64,000 nt of DNA from Verrucomicrobiia bacterium DG1235 (GTDB taxonomy: Bacteria > Verrucomicrobiota > Verrucomicrobiia > Opitutales > Opitutaceae), in NCBI GenBank assembly GCA_000155695.1, contig DS990592.1, forward strand, positions 2,410,473 to 2,474,472, written 5' to 3'. The position numbers and the translations under genes are program-made. Of the stretch, positions 29,850 to 36,847 are shown one piece after another. The first letter of the stretch is position 1, and every line of letters begins with the position of its first letter. The notes under the pieces were generated by a model. It saw only the letters and a program-made list of their open reading frames with translations. It did not search any database and was not told the DNA's origin.

Positions 29850-29948
29850 CTACGCTCCGACAACAAGCATAGCAGATGCGCTTGAAGTAATAACTCCAAG
29901 AATAACGCCTAGCGCTATTATGAATAAAAATATTAGTTTTATCTTCAT
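29850..29948 (-). CDS. Possible 32-residue hydrophobic membrane peptide
   Basis: A short ATG-to-TAG frame in the 267-base gap between the initiating transferase gene and the Wzz-kinase gene, on the operon strand. It encodes a basic start (MKIK), a hydrophobic stretch of about 17 residues (LIFLFIIALGVILGVI) and TSSASAM, which resembles a signal peptide or a single membrane span. No good ribosome binding site is visible. It could be a real small protein, a regulatory leader peptide, or chance. I know of no named family. Confidence 0.25.
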   Translation of the reverse strand: MKIKLIFLFIIALGVILGVITSSASAMLVVGA

Positions 29949-29999
29949 GTTTATAGCATTTAGAAAGATTAACAAACGATAGCACCAAGAACTCTACTC

Positions 30000-31436
30000 T
30001 CAGTAAGCGTTGTTAAAATGGATGAACGTTCTAAACTTGATTACCAGGTCTAGCCACAGGGACCAATTCTCTATGTAATCAAGGTCATATCGAATACGAT
30101 CTTCCAAACTGGTGTTTCCGCGAAGTCCGTTAACTTGAGCCCAGCCTGACATCCCCGGTCTAACCGAATGACGGCTTTGATAATGAGGAATCTCATCCAA
30201 AAAATCTACAATCAGTTCCGGACGCTCAGGTCGCGGACCAACCAGACTCATATCACCTTTTAGAACATTCCAAAATTGCGGAATCTCATCGATATTCCAC
30301 TTCCGCATAAAGGCCCCTATCTTTAGTCGTCTATCATCATCAGGTCTGCACCAGCGAGCTTTGCCATCTGCCTCCGAGGCTAGCTTCATCGAGCGAAACT
30401 TGTAGATAGTAAACGAAGCCCCTCCTTTTCCAGTGCGGACCTGCCGATACAAAATAGGGCCAGGGCTTTCTTTCCAAATAAGGAAAGCAACGACTGGAAA
30501 GATCGGCAAGGAGATCAACAAACCGAAAAGAGCACCGATGATGTCTACGATCCGCTTCACCATTCTGCTGAATATCTGATTCTGCGGCAGTTCCGCCACA
30601 CCCATCACATGCTGATTCCCAATAAGCTTCAATCCAAGGCAACGCGTAAAAACCTCAAAATGATCAGGGATTAAATTAAACTCCACGAAGTGCCTCTCAC
30701 TGAGAGTGGCAATTTTCAATATCTCTCCGCGAGAAATGTCTGAATCCGCAACCGCCACTACGTCGATATCGTAATTCAAAAAGACCTCCTCCAAGTCATC
30801 CAACGAACCAAGCAGAGGAAGCCCCCCTCTCTCAGACTTCGAAGCGTACCGAGACGCCACAACCCCCACTATCTCATACGGATCTTCAGGATTCGCGGAC
30901 ATTTTCTCCGCCAGCTTCCGGTTGTTTACTGACCCGCCAACAATCAATACCCTTCTCGTCAATCCCTTGCCGAAGCCTACCTTGCTCCAGAAGCGCAAAT
31001 AGGACAAACGCCAAAAAGGAAGAATCAAACACATCAGAGCGCACGAGTAGCCAACAAACAATCTAGATATTGGTGGATTAAGTTTTAGGATCAGCGATGA
31101 CCCAAGAAACATAACCGCCCAATATAACGCTATCTTCAACAGTCTCGCAGTCGATTTCTCGACTGATAACGCGACTTTCGAATCATATAGGGAAAGGTTT
31201 TCCGCAAGCAGGATAAACAAGGCAAAACCAGCCGAATAGTGCAGCAGATAAGCCGTCAGCTCTGGTCGACTTCCACCATCGACCACTCCGATGTTCAAAA
31301 CATAACGAAGGAAAAAAGCAGTCGCCATACAGACGGCAACCAAAACGCAGTCGCCAATAAACAAGACAGAAGTCGTTGCCGTCTTGCTCTTGGCTTGACC
31401 GCTACGGACACTTGGCAATGCAGTAGTCGGATTCAT
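30000..31436 (-). CDS. Undecaprenyl-phosphate sugar-1-phosphate transferase (WbaP/WcaJ type)
   Basis: Polyprenyl glycosylphosphotransferase that starts repeat-unit synthesis by moving a sugar 1-phosphate onto undecaprenyl phosphate. The 478 residues comprise four N-terminal membrane segments (such as VLFIGDCVLVAVCMATAFF), a nucleotide-binding-like CoA_binding_3 region (RRVLIVGGSVNNRKLAEKM), a re-entrant hydrophobic segment near 300, and the C-terminal catalytic domain with YKFRSM, IDEIPQFWNVLKGDMSLVGP and RPERPE. The invariant aspartate/glutamate and PRP motifs are intact. This is the full-length WcaJ/WbaP layout rather than the short PglC form. The first sugar (glucose, galactose or other) cannot be told. 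It lies between the OPX export gene and the kinase gene, the usual place in such operons. Confidence 0.93.
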   Translation of the reverse strand: MNPTTALPSVRSGQAKSKTATTSVLFIGDCVLVAVCMATAFFLRYVLNIGVVDGGSRPELTAYLLHYSAGFALFILLAENLSLYDSKVALSVEKSTARLLKIALYWAVMFLGSSLILKLNPPISRLFVGYSCALMCLILPFWRLSYLRFWSKVGFGKGLTRRVLIVGGSVNNRKLAEKMSANPEDPYEIVGVVASRYASKSERGGLPLLGSLDDLEEVFLNYDIDVVAVADSDISRGEILKIATLSERHFVEFNLIPDHFEVFTRCLGLKLIGNQHVMGVAELPQNQIFSRMVKRIVDIIGALFGLLISLPIFPVVAFLIWKESPGPILYRQVRTGKGGASFTIYKFRSMKLASEADGKARWCRPDDDRRLKIGAFMRKWNIDEIPQFWNVLKGDMSLVGPRPERPELIVDFLDEIPHYQSRHSVRPGMSGWAQVNGLRGNTSLEDRIRYDLDYIENWSLWLDLVIKFRTFIHFNNAY

Positions 31437-31537
31437 ACAAACAAGATTTAGAGGTTAATAGGAGATTTTAGAAACAGAGGAAGCGTATATGAATATACGC
31501 TTTAAAATTATATACTAAAGATTGAGCTTCGGCCGAT

Positions 31538-32203
31538 TTAGAATGTGCGCTCGGGAACAAAGACGACATCCCCAGGATACAGGTCAAAACTCTCGGGCGT
31601 CTTTGATCGTCGGCGTTCCTCAAGGTAAGCTTCTACATTTACGGTAATTCTTTCTTCCTCGCCGTCTTCCCCGGGTCGGGTGACTTGCACTGTTTCCGCT
31701 CGTGCCAATCTAGTAAGGCCGCCGGCGAGCGTAATGGCCTCAACAATACTCATGCGATCCGCTTCGAGTGGAAATAGGATTTGTTTGGGCTTATTGACTT
31801 GCCCCAGAACTGACACCGTGCGTTCGGCATACTGCTCAAGAACGAGAATTACCTGAGGGTTCACGAAAAATTCGCCGTCTATATAAAGATTTCTGATTTT
31901 GTCCTCAGCCTCCCGAAGCGTTAAACCGGAAACTTCCACCAAACCGATCATCGGCAAAGGGAAACCGCCGCTAGCTGATACTCTCTGAACCAGTCGAGTG
32001 TCGGGCTCTTCGTATATCTGGAACTGTACTAAATCGCGTGGAGAAATCCGATAGTCGCTTAATCCCGTGTCGTCAGCCATCGCCTCGACAAGCCCCATCG
32101 AGAACACGCCAAGCAGAACGCCAAGAACAGGCCAAAACGCTTTCATCGCCAAAGCAACGAATCTAAATCCGATCCAATTCATGAGACCAAACCGAATAAA
32201 CAT
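31538..32203 (-). CDS. Short periplasmic OPX polysaccharide export protein (Wza-family, one SLBB)
   Basis: Export protein of the outer-membrane polysaccharide export family, 221 residues. It has an N-terminal hydrophobic signal segment (WPVLGVLLGVFSMGLVEAMA) with no lipobox cysteine, a Poly_export domain (DYRISPRDLVQFQIYEEPD), one SLBB domain (VSVLGQVNKPKQILFP through ITLAGGLTRLA), and ends at DLYPGDVVFVPERTF. The C-terminal amphipathic helix by which E. coli Wza crosses the outer membrane is absent. Its start overlaps the stop of the beta-barrel gene (TAATG), so the two are translationally coupled. The likely arrangement is a periplasmic OPX ring that docks to a separate outer-membrane barrel. 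Confidence 0.9.
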   Translation of the reverse strand: MFIRFGLMNWIGFRFVALAMKAFWPVLGVLLGVFSMGLVEAMADDTGLSDYRISPRDLVQFQIYEEPDTRLVQRVSASGGFPLPMIGLVEVSGLTLREAEDKIRNLYIDGEFFVNPQVILVLEQYAERTVSVLGQVNKPKQILFPLEADRMSIVEAITLAGGLTRLARAETVQVTRPGEDGEEERITVNVEAYLEERRRSKTPESFDLYPGDVVFVPERTF

Positions 32204-33348
32204 TAGTAACGCAGGCCGCTGGAGAACGTCACTGAATTACGATCCAGGGAGTATCCTGCCACACTCGAATCGCTCGCGAGCAAGTTGGCGGATATCCGCG
32301 CGAAGAATCGGCGAGTGAACGAATATTCTAAATTTCCAGAGAATCTCCAAAAGTCGTCCGTTCGAGTATCATCCCTCAATTCAAATTCGTAGTCTGAGTT
32401 TCCTCTCTCTAAAGTCGTAGAAAACGATAGGCCACGCCCCAGCTCTCTTTTGATTTTTAAGATAGCAGCGGTTTTTAGCTCTACACTTCCATTCGCAGTA
32501 AACTCATATTCACTTTCGAAGCCCAATCCTGCAGTCAGCTGCGCCGAAACGTTCCAAGTGAGATCGACAGACGCATTTGGTCCGGTATCCGAAAACTCTC
32601 TGATACCCGAAAACTCAGAACGTCTTACACCGAGAAAAATATCTCCTTTCACCTTTGGCGAAATGCTGCCTCTCCCCCTTAAGCCAAAATAGTGATGCGT
32701 TGAATCCGAACCTGCCCCAGAGTCCGTTTCCGACTCGCGCAATCCGTACTCCGCGCTCCAACGTCTTTCCGGCCCCCATGAGTGGCTTGTGCCTACTCTG
32801 AATTGCCTTGAACGCGTCGTGCTGTACCCGTCTCGCGAACGATCTGTCGTACTGGTCTGAATCAAGCCCACGATTCCTGTCTTAGGAGAGTAAAGCCATT
32901 CGCCTGAAAGCCTGCCGCCGTAAATCGAAGGCTGAATTCTTTGACCACTGTCAATGTTCACCTGCGAAACCTTGTTCCAAAACACTCCTGCATCCCAGAA
33001 CGTCACGTCGACCTTCGTATCGGGATAGGCGGCGTTAATCTCAATCCCTCCGTCGACGTAGCTGTCGTCGCTCTCGGAAAAGTAATGGGTCTTGGCGATA
33101 TTCGCGTCAAAATTCAATGAAGTCAGGCTGTTGTGACGAGCAATCCTCATCGATTGCGAACCCAGCGCGAACCCATCGCTAACCTCATTCGCCCGAGAGC
33201 CGAGGATATTTGAGTCGTAGCCCACCCCCGCGTTTGTCTCAAAGGTCGTCGCCCAGCGCTTCAGCAAGTTTTGGCAATGCCCAATGCTTAGGGATACGAA
33301 TAAAAAAGCAACGACTGCCAACAGAAGACGTAAGCGGCTAACACGCAT
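32203..33348 (-). CDS. Outer-membrane beta-barrel protein, probable polysaccharide export pore
   Basis: A 381-residue secreted protein with a signal peptide (LRLLLAVVAFLFVSLSIGHC, cleavage around SIGHC-QN). The mature part has regularly alternating polar/hydrophobic strands rich in aromatic residues, ending VTFSSGLRY, which is the pattern of an outer-membrane barrel of perhaps 16-18 strands. No enzymatic motif is seen. It is encoded between the RfaH-like gene and the OPX gene, overlapping the latter by one base. In Myxococcus, OPX proteins that lack a membrane helix work with barrels encoded nearby, so a role as the outer-membrane pore for the polymer is a reasonable inference. The strand count is an estimate. 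Confidence 0.75.
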   Translation of the reverse strand: MRVSRLRLLLAVVAFLFVSLSIGHCQNLLKRWATTFETNAGVGYDSNILGSRANEVSDGFALGSQSMRIARHNSLTSLNFDANIAKTHYFSESDDSYVDGGIEINAAYPDTKVDVTFWDAGVFWNKVSQVNIDSGQRIQPSIYGGRLSGEWLYSPKTGIVGLIQTSTTDRSRDGYSTTRSRQFRVGTSHSWGPERRWSAEYGLRESETDSGAGSDSTHHYFGLRGRGSISPKVKGDIFLGVRRSEFSGIREFSDTGPNASVDLTWNVSAQLTAGLGFESEYEFTANGSVELKTAAILKIKRELGRGLSFSTTLERGNSDYEFELRDDTRTDDFWRFSGNLEYSFTRRFFARISANLLASDSSVAGYSLDRNSVTFSSGLRY

Positions 33349-33397
33349 AAAATAACAATTTATCGGGGTACTAAAACGAAGACCGGAAGGGGGCCGA

Positions 33398-33901
33398 TCA
33401 GTCGGAATTCAAGGCAAGATGAGAGCGAGATATGGTAACTTTCGTCTCACTCGTCAGAAGGGTGAGCAAAATAGCGACGCGAGAACCTTCGTTGAGGTTC
33501 TGCAGCACGGTTCCCATCATTCCCTGAAACGGACCTTCGAGAACTTCCACGTTTTCGCCGCACTGGAAACTGTCATCGACCGCGGGACTGAGCATCAGGT
33601 CCTCCGAATTCTCTTTGATCAAGTCCACTACCTCATCCTCCACTACCACAGGCACTCCGCCGCGTATCACTAGGCCTAGAGAATCGGGGCTATACTGCAC
33701 GGCTCGGAAATACTGCGCTGCATCAAACCGGCAAAAGAGGTATCTCGGAAAAAGCGGAGAAATCACGTCCCTCTTCCTACGCCTCACAACCTTCCTCGTT
33801 TTGATGCGCGGGTAACATACCTGGAGACCAAGCGACTCCTCCAAGTAGCGGGCCAGCATCGGTTCTTTTTTTGGTTTAGTATGCAGACAATACCAGTTCA
33901 T
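33398..33901 (-). CDS. RfaH-like transcription antiterminator (NusG paralogue)
   Basis: Specialised NusG-family elongation factor, 167 residues (E. coli RfaH has 162). The NGN domain starts NWYCLHTKPKKEPMLARYLE and has the family hallmark ISPLFPRYLFCRFD; a KOW-type C-terminal domain has VEVLEGPFQGMMGTVLQNL. RfaH-type proteins load onto RNA polymerase at ops sites and suppress pausing and termination over long operons. The gene is first in a same-strand series running to the left edge of the window (about 33 kb), and its leader contains an exact ops sequence 132 bases upstream of the start. That fits autogenous recruitment to this operon. The start is the ATG at 33901; the ribosome binding site is weak. 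Confidence 0.9.
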   Translation of the reverse strand: MNWYCLHTKPKKEPMLARYLEESLGLQVCYPRIKTRKVVRRRKRDVISPLFPRYLFCRFDAAQYFRAVQYSPDSLGLVIRGGVPVVVEDEVVDLIKENSEDLMLSPAVDDSFQCGENVEVLEGPFQGMMGTVLQNLNEGSRVAILLTLLTSETKVTISRSHLALNSD

Positions 33902-33930
33902 TTTAAGCTAGAGGATTCGGGGCTGTTGGA

Positions 33931-33945
33931 CGGACTCACAGTCCG
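33931..33945 (-). promoter_or_regulatory. Leader hairpin before the RfaH-like gene
   Basis: A perfect 6-base stem (CGGACT / AGTCCG) with a 3-base loop lies about 30 bases before the start codon of the RfaH-like gene, in the transcript that carries the ops element. No T-run follows, so it is not an intrinsic terminator by itself. It could affect translation initiation or pausing. Confidence 0.4.
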
Positions 33946-34033
33946 GGAAAATAAAGCAGTTGGAAGATTTCGAACCGAGACTCTCGACTAACTCAGTTGG
34001 TCACGCCAGAGATCGCGCCGACTCTGACCTAAC

Positions 34034-34045
34034 CACGCTACCGCC
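34034..34045 (-). promoter_or_regulatory. ops element (RfaH recruitment and pause site)
   Basis: Read on the minus strand the sequence is GGCGGTAGCGTG, identical to the 12-base ops element of enterobacterial RfaH-dependent operons. It has the right orientation, lies 132 bases upstream of an RfaH-like gene, and precedes a very long exopolysaccharide operon. Upstream, TGTTTAATCTCAGG loosely resembles the TGTTAAGCCAGG part of the enterobacterial JUMPstart sequence. In known systems, RNA polymerase pauses at ops and the non-template strand forms a small hairpin read by the RfaH NGN domain. A chance exact match in this leader is unlikely. Function here is inferred. Confidence 0.8.
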
Positions 34046-34060
34046 ATTTTGGTGCCTGAG

Positions 34061-34090
34061 ATTAAACAAAACTCACCAATTCTTAGTAAA
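34061..34090 (-). promoter_or_regulatory. Candidate sigma-70 promoter of the exopolysaccharide operon
   Basis: On the minus strand, TTTACT (34090-34085) and TTTAAT (34066-34061) are separated by 18 bases and match the -35 and -10 consensus at 4 of 6 and 5 of 6 positions. Transcription would start near 34054, about ten bases before the ops element. The real promoter could also lie further upstream in the non-coding stretch, giving a longer leader. Confidence 0.3.
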
Positions 34091-35078
34091 ATTCTTATTT
34101 AATGATTAGCCAGAACAGCGCCAGTCTCCGACGAGGGCACAAATGCCGATCACCAAAACCTCTGCGCATAGGTCTAACTAACTACACGGGCATATGGAAA
34201 ATACCTCATGTAAAAATCTCAGTAAAGTTGGAATTCTACGATAGTGGAGGTAGGCCTAGGTTCACCCTTTTTCAAGAGATTTTTACGATTAGCAGGCGAC
34301 CTAAAGGCCTCCCCCAACACCCCCTCAGGCAAAAGATCATGCGCGACTAAGGACATTATTCCCTACTTTCGAATTAGTTAGTTACCCCAGAAGAACTTAC
34401 AACTTTCTAGGGCATTTATTTTAATACGAATACCATCTCTCCCGCTCAGGGCTACGGTACGCTGAAAAGGAAATTACAGCGACTAATTCCCTAACGAATG
34501 AATGGTAATAAATTCGCCGTTAGGTTAAAAGGAAATGACCGCATCGGGGCGAAGGCAAACCCATGAAAGGGAGCTCTACAAAGGGCTTTGAAATGGAGTT
34601 AACTGAACACCAAAAACTAAGGTAAATACCTTATCAAATCACAGATTAACTCTAGCGATTGCCGCAGTTTGTGAATTGAACCCCTTTCGCCATCAAGTAG
34701 TCGAAAGGAATCATTTAACAAACTATCATGCATATCCTTCGATAACCTAAAATGACCTGATCAATCTGAAGCACGGATCGAACGACTTGCCAGTCGACCA
34801 CCCCCCCCAACAAACCGGCGGATACTCCGTATGACTAGCATTACAACCATGATTGTTAACTGAAAGAACCCAATACACTGCTTAAACTGACTCTCGTCTC
34901 TGAATATGGCCACGCTAGGTACATTTCACCGGCACTCATGAACCAGGACAGATTTCGCGGTGACAACCATCGCACCAGCAACGTTTTACACACGATTTGC
35001 CTCTGTTCCTGAAATGCCATCAGCTCTGGCCGACGCACAAACTGGAAAGCGTCAGAAAACAATGCTCACGACTGGCAA
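34091..35078. other. Non-coding stretch of about 1 kb between the ols genes and the exopolysaccharide operon
   Basis: No convincing protein gene is present; frames are short with no recognisable motif. The stretch is richer in A and T than its flanks. Visible structure: an imperfect inverted repeat CCTAACG (34490-34496) / CGTTAGG (34518-34524); a perfect 5-base hairpin CGACT-TGCC-AGTCG at 34783-34796; and a run of eight C at 34801-34808. Some words resemble tRNA arms, but no cloverleaf can be built. It may contain upstream regulatory sites or a long operon leader. Confidence 0.5.
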
Positions 35079-35864
35079 CTATCGCTGCACGCTCGCCTCT
35101 AGGCCGAGCACCTCATCGTAGAGCTCCTTGGCCAAGCGTTTGCGATCGTTGCCAGGCTTCCGCTTTTCTCCGAACATCACAGTCGCGCGAACCTTCTTGA
35201 GCGTAAACATGCGAAACAAGTGCGAGGCGAAGCCCATGTCGCCCCACCAGCAAACATCCTGCGCCACATCCCCTCCCTCACATTCATACCGCAAATACGC
35301 TGGAGTGACGGGCCATTCATTGGCGACCACCGGCTGCAGGAGCGAGGCCCGAAAAGGCAAAACGGCCCTTCCATCAGTTGAGGTCCCTTCTAGAAAGAAG
35401 GTCATATTCAGTCCGGCTTCTATCACTTTCGCAAAACTCTCCTCCTTAGTGGCCACGTCTCCTCGTCGCTCTCGATCTATGTACAGCGTGCCCGCCATCC
35501 GCGTGTAAGCGCCGACCACTGGCCAGTCTCCGACTTCCTTTTTGGATAGAAATACCTGCGGAGCGACCGACGCGAGCACGACAATATCCATATAGCTCAA
35601 ATGATTCGGAGCGATGAAGCCCCCGTCCGGAATGTTCCCGCACACCTTTATTCGATAGCCAGTGGTCTTGAGCATGAGCGCAGAGGATCGCATCAGCCAT
35701 TGGGCCCGAGCTCGAGACCCCATCTTTTTCCCGCCACGGAAAAAGTAGTCCAGTCCCGCAAAGACGAATACCCCGACGAGACCGCACAGGCGCCTTGCTT
35801 GCCGAAGCTTTTTCACGACGAAGTCCACGAACTGTTTCAATGCCGAGTCTGGTGGCGATGACAA
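35079..35864 (-). CDS. olsA: 1-acyl-glycerol-3-phosphate acyltransferase family protein, probable OlsA
   Basis: Membrane-associated PlsC-type acyltransferase. It has the catalytic HX4D motif in PNHLSYMD, the acceptor-binding FLEGTSTDG with VLPFRASLL, and an N-terminal hydrophobic segment (LCGLVGVFVFAGLDYFF). It directly follows an OlsB-type gene. In ornithine-lipid synthesis OlsB makes the N-acylated lyso-lipid and OlsA adds the second acyl chain, and the pair is often adjacent in this order. The start is uncertain: there is no ATG near the N-terminus; TTG at 35864 is chosen, with TTG 35840, GTG 35828 and TTG 35939 as alternatives. A general PlsC role in phospholipid synthesis is the main alternative. 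Confidence 0.75.
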   Translation of the reverse strand: MSSPPDSALKQFVDFVVKKLRQARRLCGLVGVFVFAGLDYFFRGGKKMGSRARAQWLMRSSALMLKTTGYRIKVCGNIPDGGFIAPNHLSYMDIVVLASVAPQVFLSKKEVGDWPVVGAYTRMAGTLYIDRERRGDVATKEESFAKVIEAGLNMTFFLEGTSTDGRAVLPFRASLLQPVVANEWPVTPAYLRYECEGGDVAQDVCWWGDMGFASHLFRMFTLKKVRATVMFGEKRKPGNDRKRLAKELYDEVLGLEASVQR

Positions 35865-35889
35865 GCCCCGAGCAAGGCCGAGAAACCTC

Positions 35890-36684
35890 CTATCCGAGAA
35901 ACTTCGCCAGGGCGCGAGGGCCAAGCGCCCGCAGATCAAGCAAAGTCAGAAAGTCGATCGTCTTAAACTCTAGATCGAGAGCTGGCTCGCCGCATAAACG
36001 AGCCCCGAGAGTGAGGTAGGCTCGCATGAGACGAGGGATGTCAACCGTTCGGGAAACCGCGACGATCGCCTCTTCCTCCCATTCCCCCGCCGAACAATCG
36101 TACCTGGCAGTCGCTCGCGTTAGAAATCGAGAATCGGCAAGGTAACGGGACAACTTGCGATAGGCGGCTTGACCGACGAGGCGATCCGTCGAGGTGATCG
36201 AACTGCAGCCGATCAAATACCGAGCGTTACAAAGCTTCGCGTACTGAGCGATGCCTTTCCAAAGCAAGCCGAGCACCACCATGTTGCGATGAGGCTTCGC
36301 AATACAGGCCCGTCCCAACTCTACCGTCTCGGAGCGAATCGACTCGAAAACCGCAAAATCAAACTCCTGCTCGCTGTAGTAGCCAATAAACGCCGCCGCA
36401 GTGTTGCCCGTCTGCATGCGATAGGTACCAATGATTTCGCCCGTCACGACATGCTCGATAAGAAGATGGTCGCAAACGACATCGAAAGGATCCTCATCCC
36501 TACCGGTGACTTCCGATCCACTGAGGCCCTCGCCAAGCTCCACGTTGAAGACCCGGTAGCGAAGTCGTTGAGCTTGGGCGACGTCTGCCTCAGTTTCCGC
36601 CATCCGAACAAGGTATGCAGATGTTGGGGACGGAGGTATGAAACCTCGAACACGTATTCTTCTGTCGCTTGCGCTAGTGGGCAT
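35890..36684 (-). CDS. olsB: OlsB-type ornithine N-acyltransferase (GNAT-like, Acetyltransf_5)
   Basis: Protein of 264 residues of the GNAT-related family that includes ornithine N-alpha-acyltransferase, which transfers a 3-hydroxyacyl group from acyl carrier protein to ornithine. Family features: QRLRYRVFNVELGEGL near residues 40-55, DPFDVVCDHLLI, a GTYRMQTG strand, and ETVELGRACIAKPHRN, where the glutamate and arginine are highly conserved. The acyltransferase gene that follows would complete ornithine-lipid synthesis. These phosphorus-free membrane lipids are often made under phosphate limitation in marine bacteria; regulation is not visible here. Another hydroxyacyl acceptor cannot be excluded. 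Confidence 0.78.
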   Translation of the reverse strand: MPTSASDRRIRVRGFIPPSPTSAYLVRMAETEADVAQAQRLRYRVFNVELGEGLSGSEVTGRDEDPFDVVCDHLLIEHVVTGEIIGTYRMQTGNTAAAFIGYYSEQEFDFAVFESIRSETVELGRACIAKPHRNMVVLGLLWKGIAQYAKLCNARYLIGCSSITSTDRLVGQAAYRKLSRYLADSRFLTRATARYDCSAGEWEEEAIVAVSRTVDIPRLMRAYLTLGARLCGEPALDLEFKTIDFLTLLDLRALGPRALAKFLG

Positions 36685-36732
36685 CGCTAGATTCGGATCG
36701 CTTCGTGCGTATTTCTATCAATCGCTCTTGGC

Positions 36733-36761
36733 AAAATCCTAGCGTCGAATCAATGAGTCAA
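36733..36761 (-). promoter_or_regulatory. Candidate sigma-70 promoter of olsB-olsA
   Basis: On the minus strand TTGACT (36761-36756) and GATTTT (36738-36733) are 17 bases apart, matching the -35 consensus well and the -10 consensus at only 3 of 6 positions. It lies about 50 bases upstream of the olsB start. No Pho-box was recognised. Confidence 0.3.
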
Positions 36762-36847
36762 GACCCGCGACTGTGGCAAAGACTGAATTAACAAACGCGT
36801 CACGCCGCCTTAACAAGCTCGGCGCAATCGCCGGCGGCAGCTCCCAA

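Noticed and set aside
29683-29988. 101-residue open frame overlapping the kinase start
   Set aside because: It overlaps the start of a well-supported gene in another frame and has no protein-like pattern.
33931-33945. Hairpin with a GTG loop resembling a tRNA-His anticodon arm
   Set aside because: No T-arm or acceptor stem is placed correctly around it; treated as an mRNA leader hairpin.
33960-34060. tRNA-like words (GGTTCGAAATC on the minus strand, CTCAGTTGGT on the plus strand)
   Set aside because: No cloverleaf can be formed on either strand: the bases around the putative T-loop do not pair and there is no acceptor stem.
34102-34350. 82-residue open frame in the non-coding stretch
   Set aside because: No ribosome binding site, no recognisable motif, basic and irregular composition; looks like chance.
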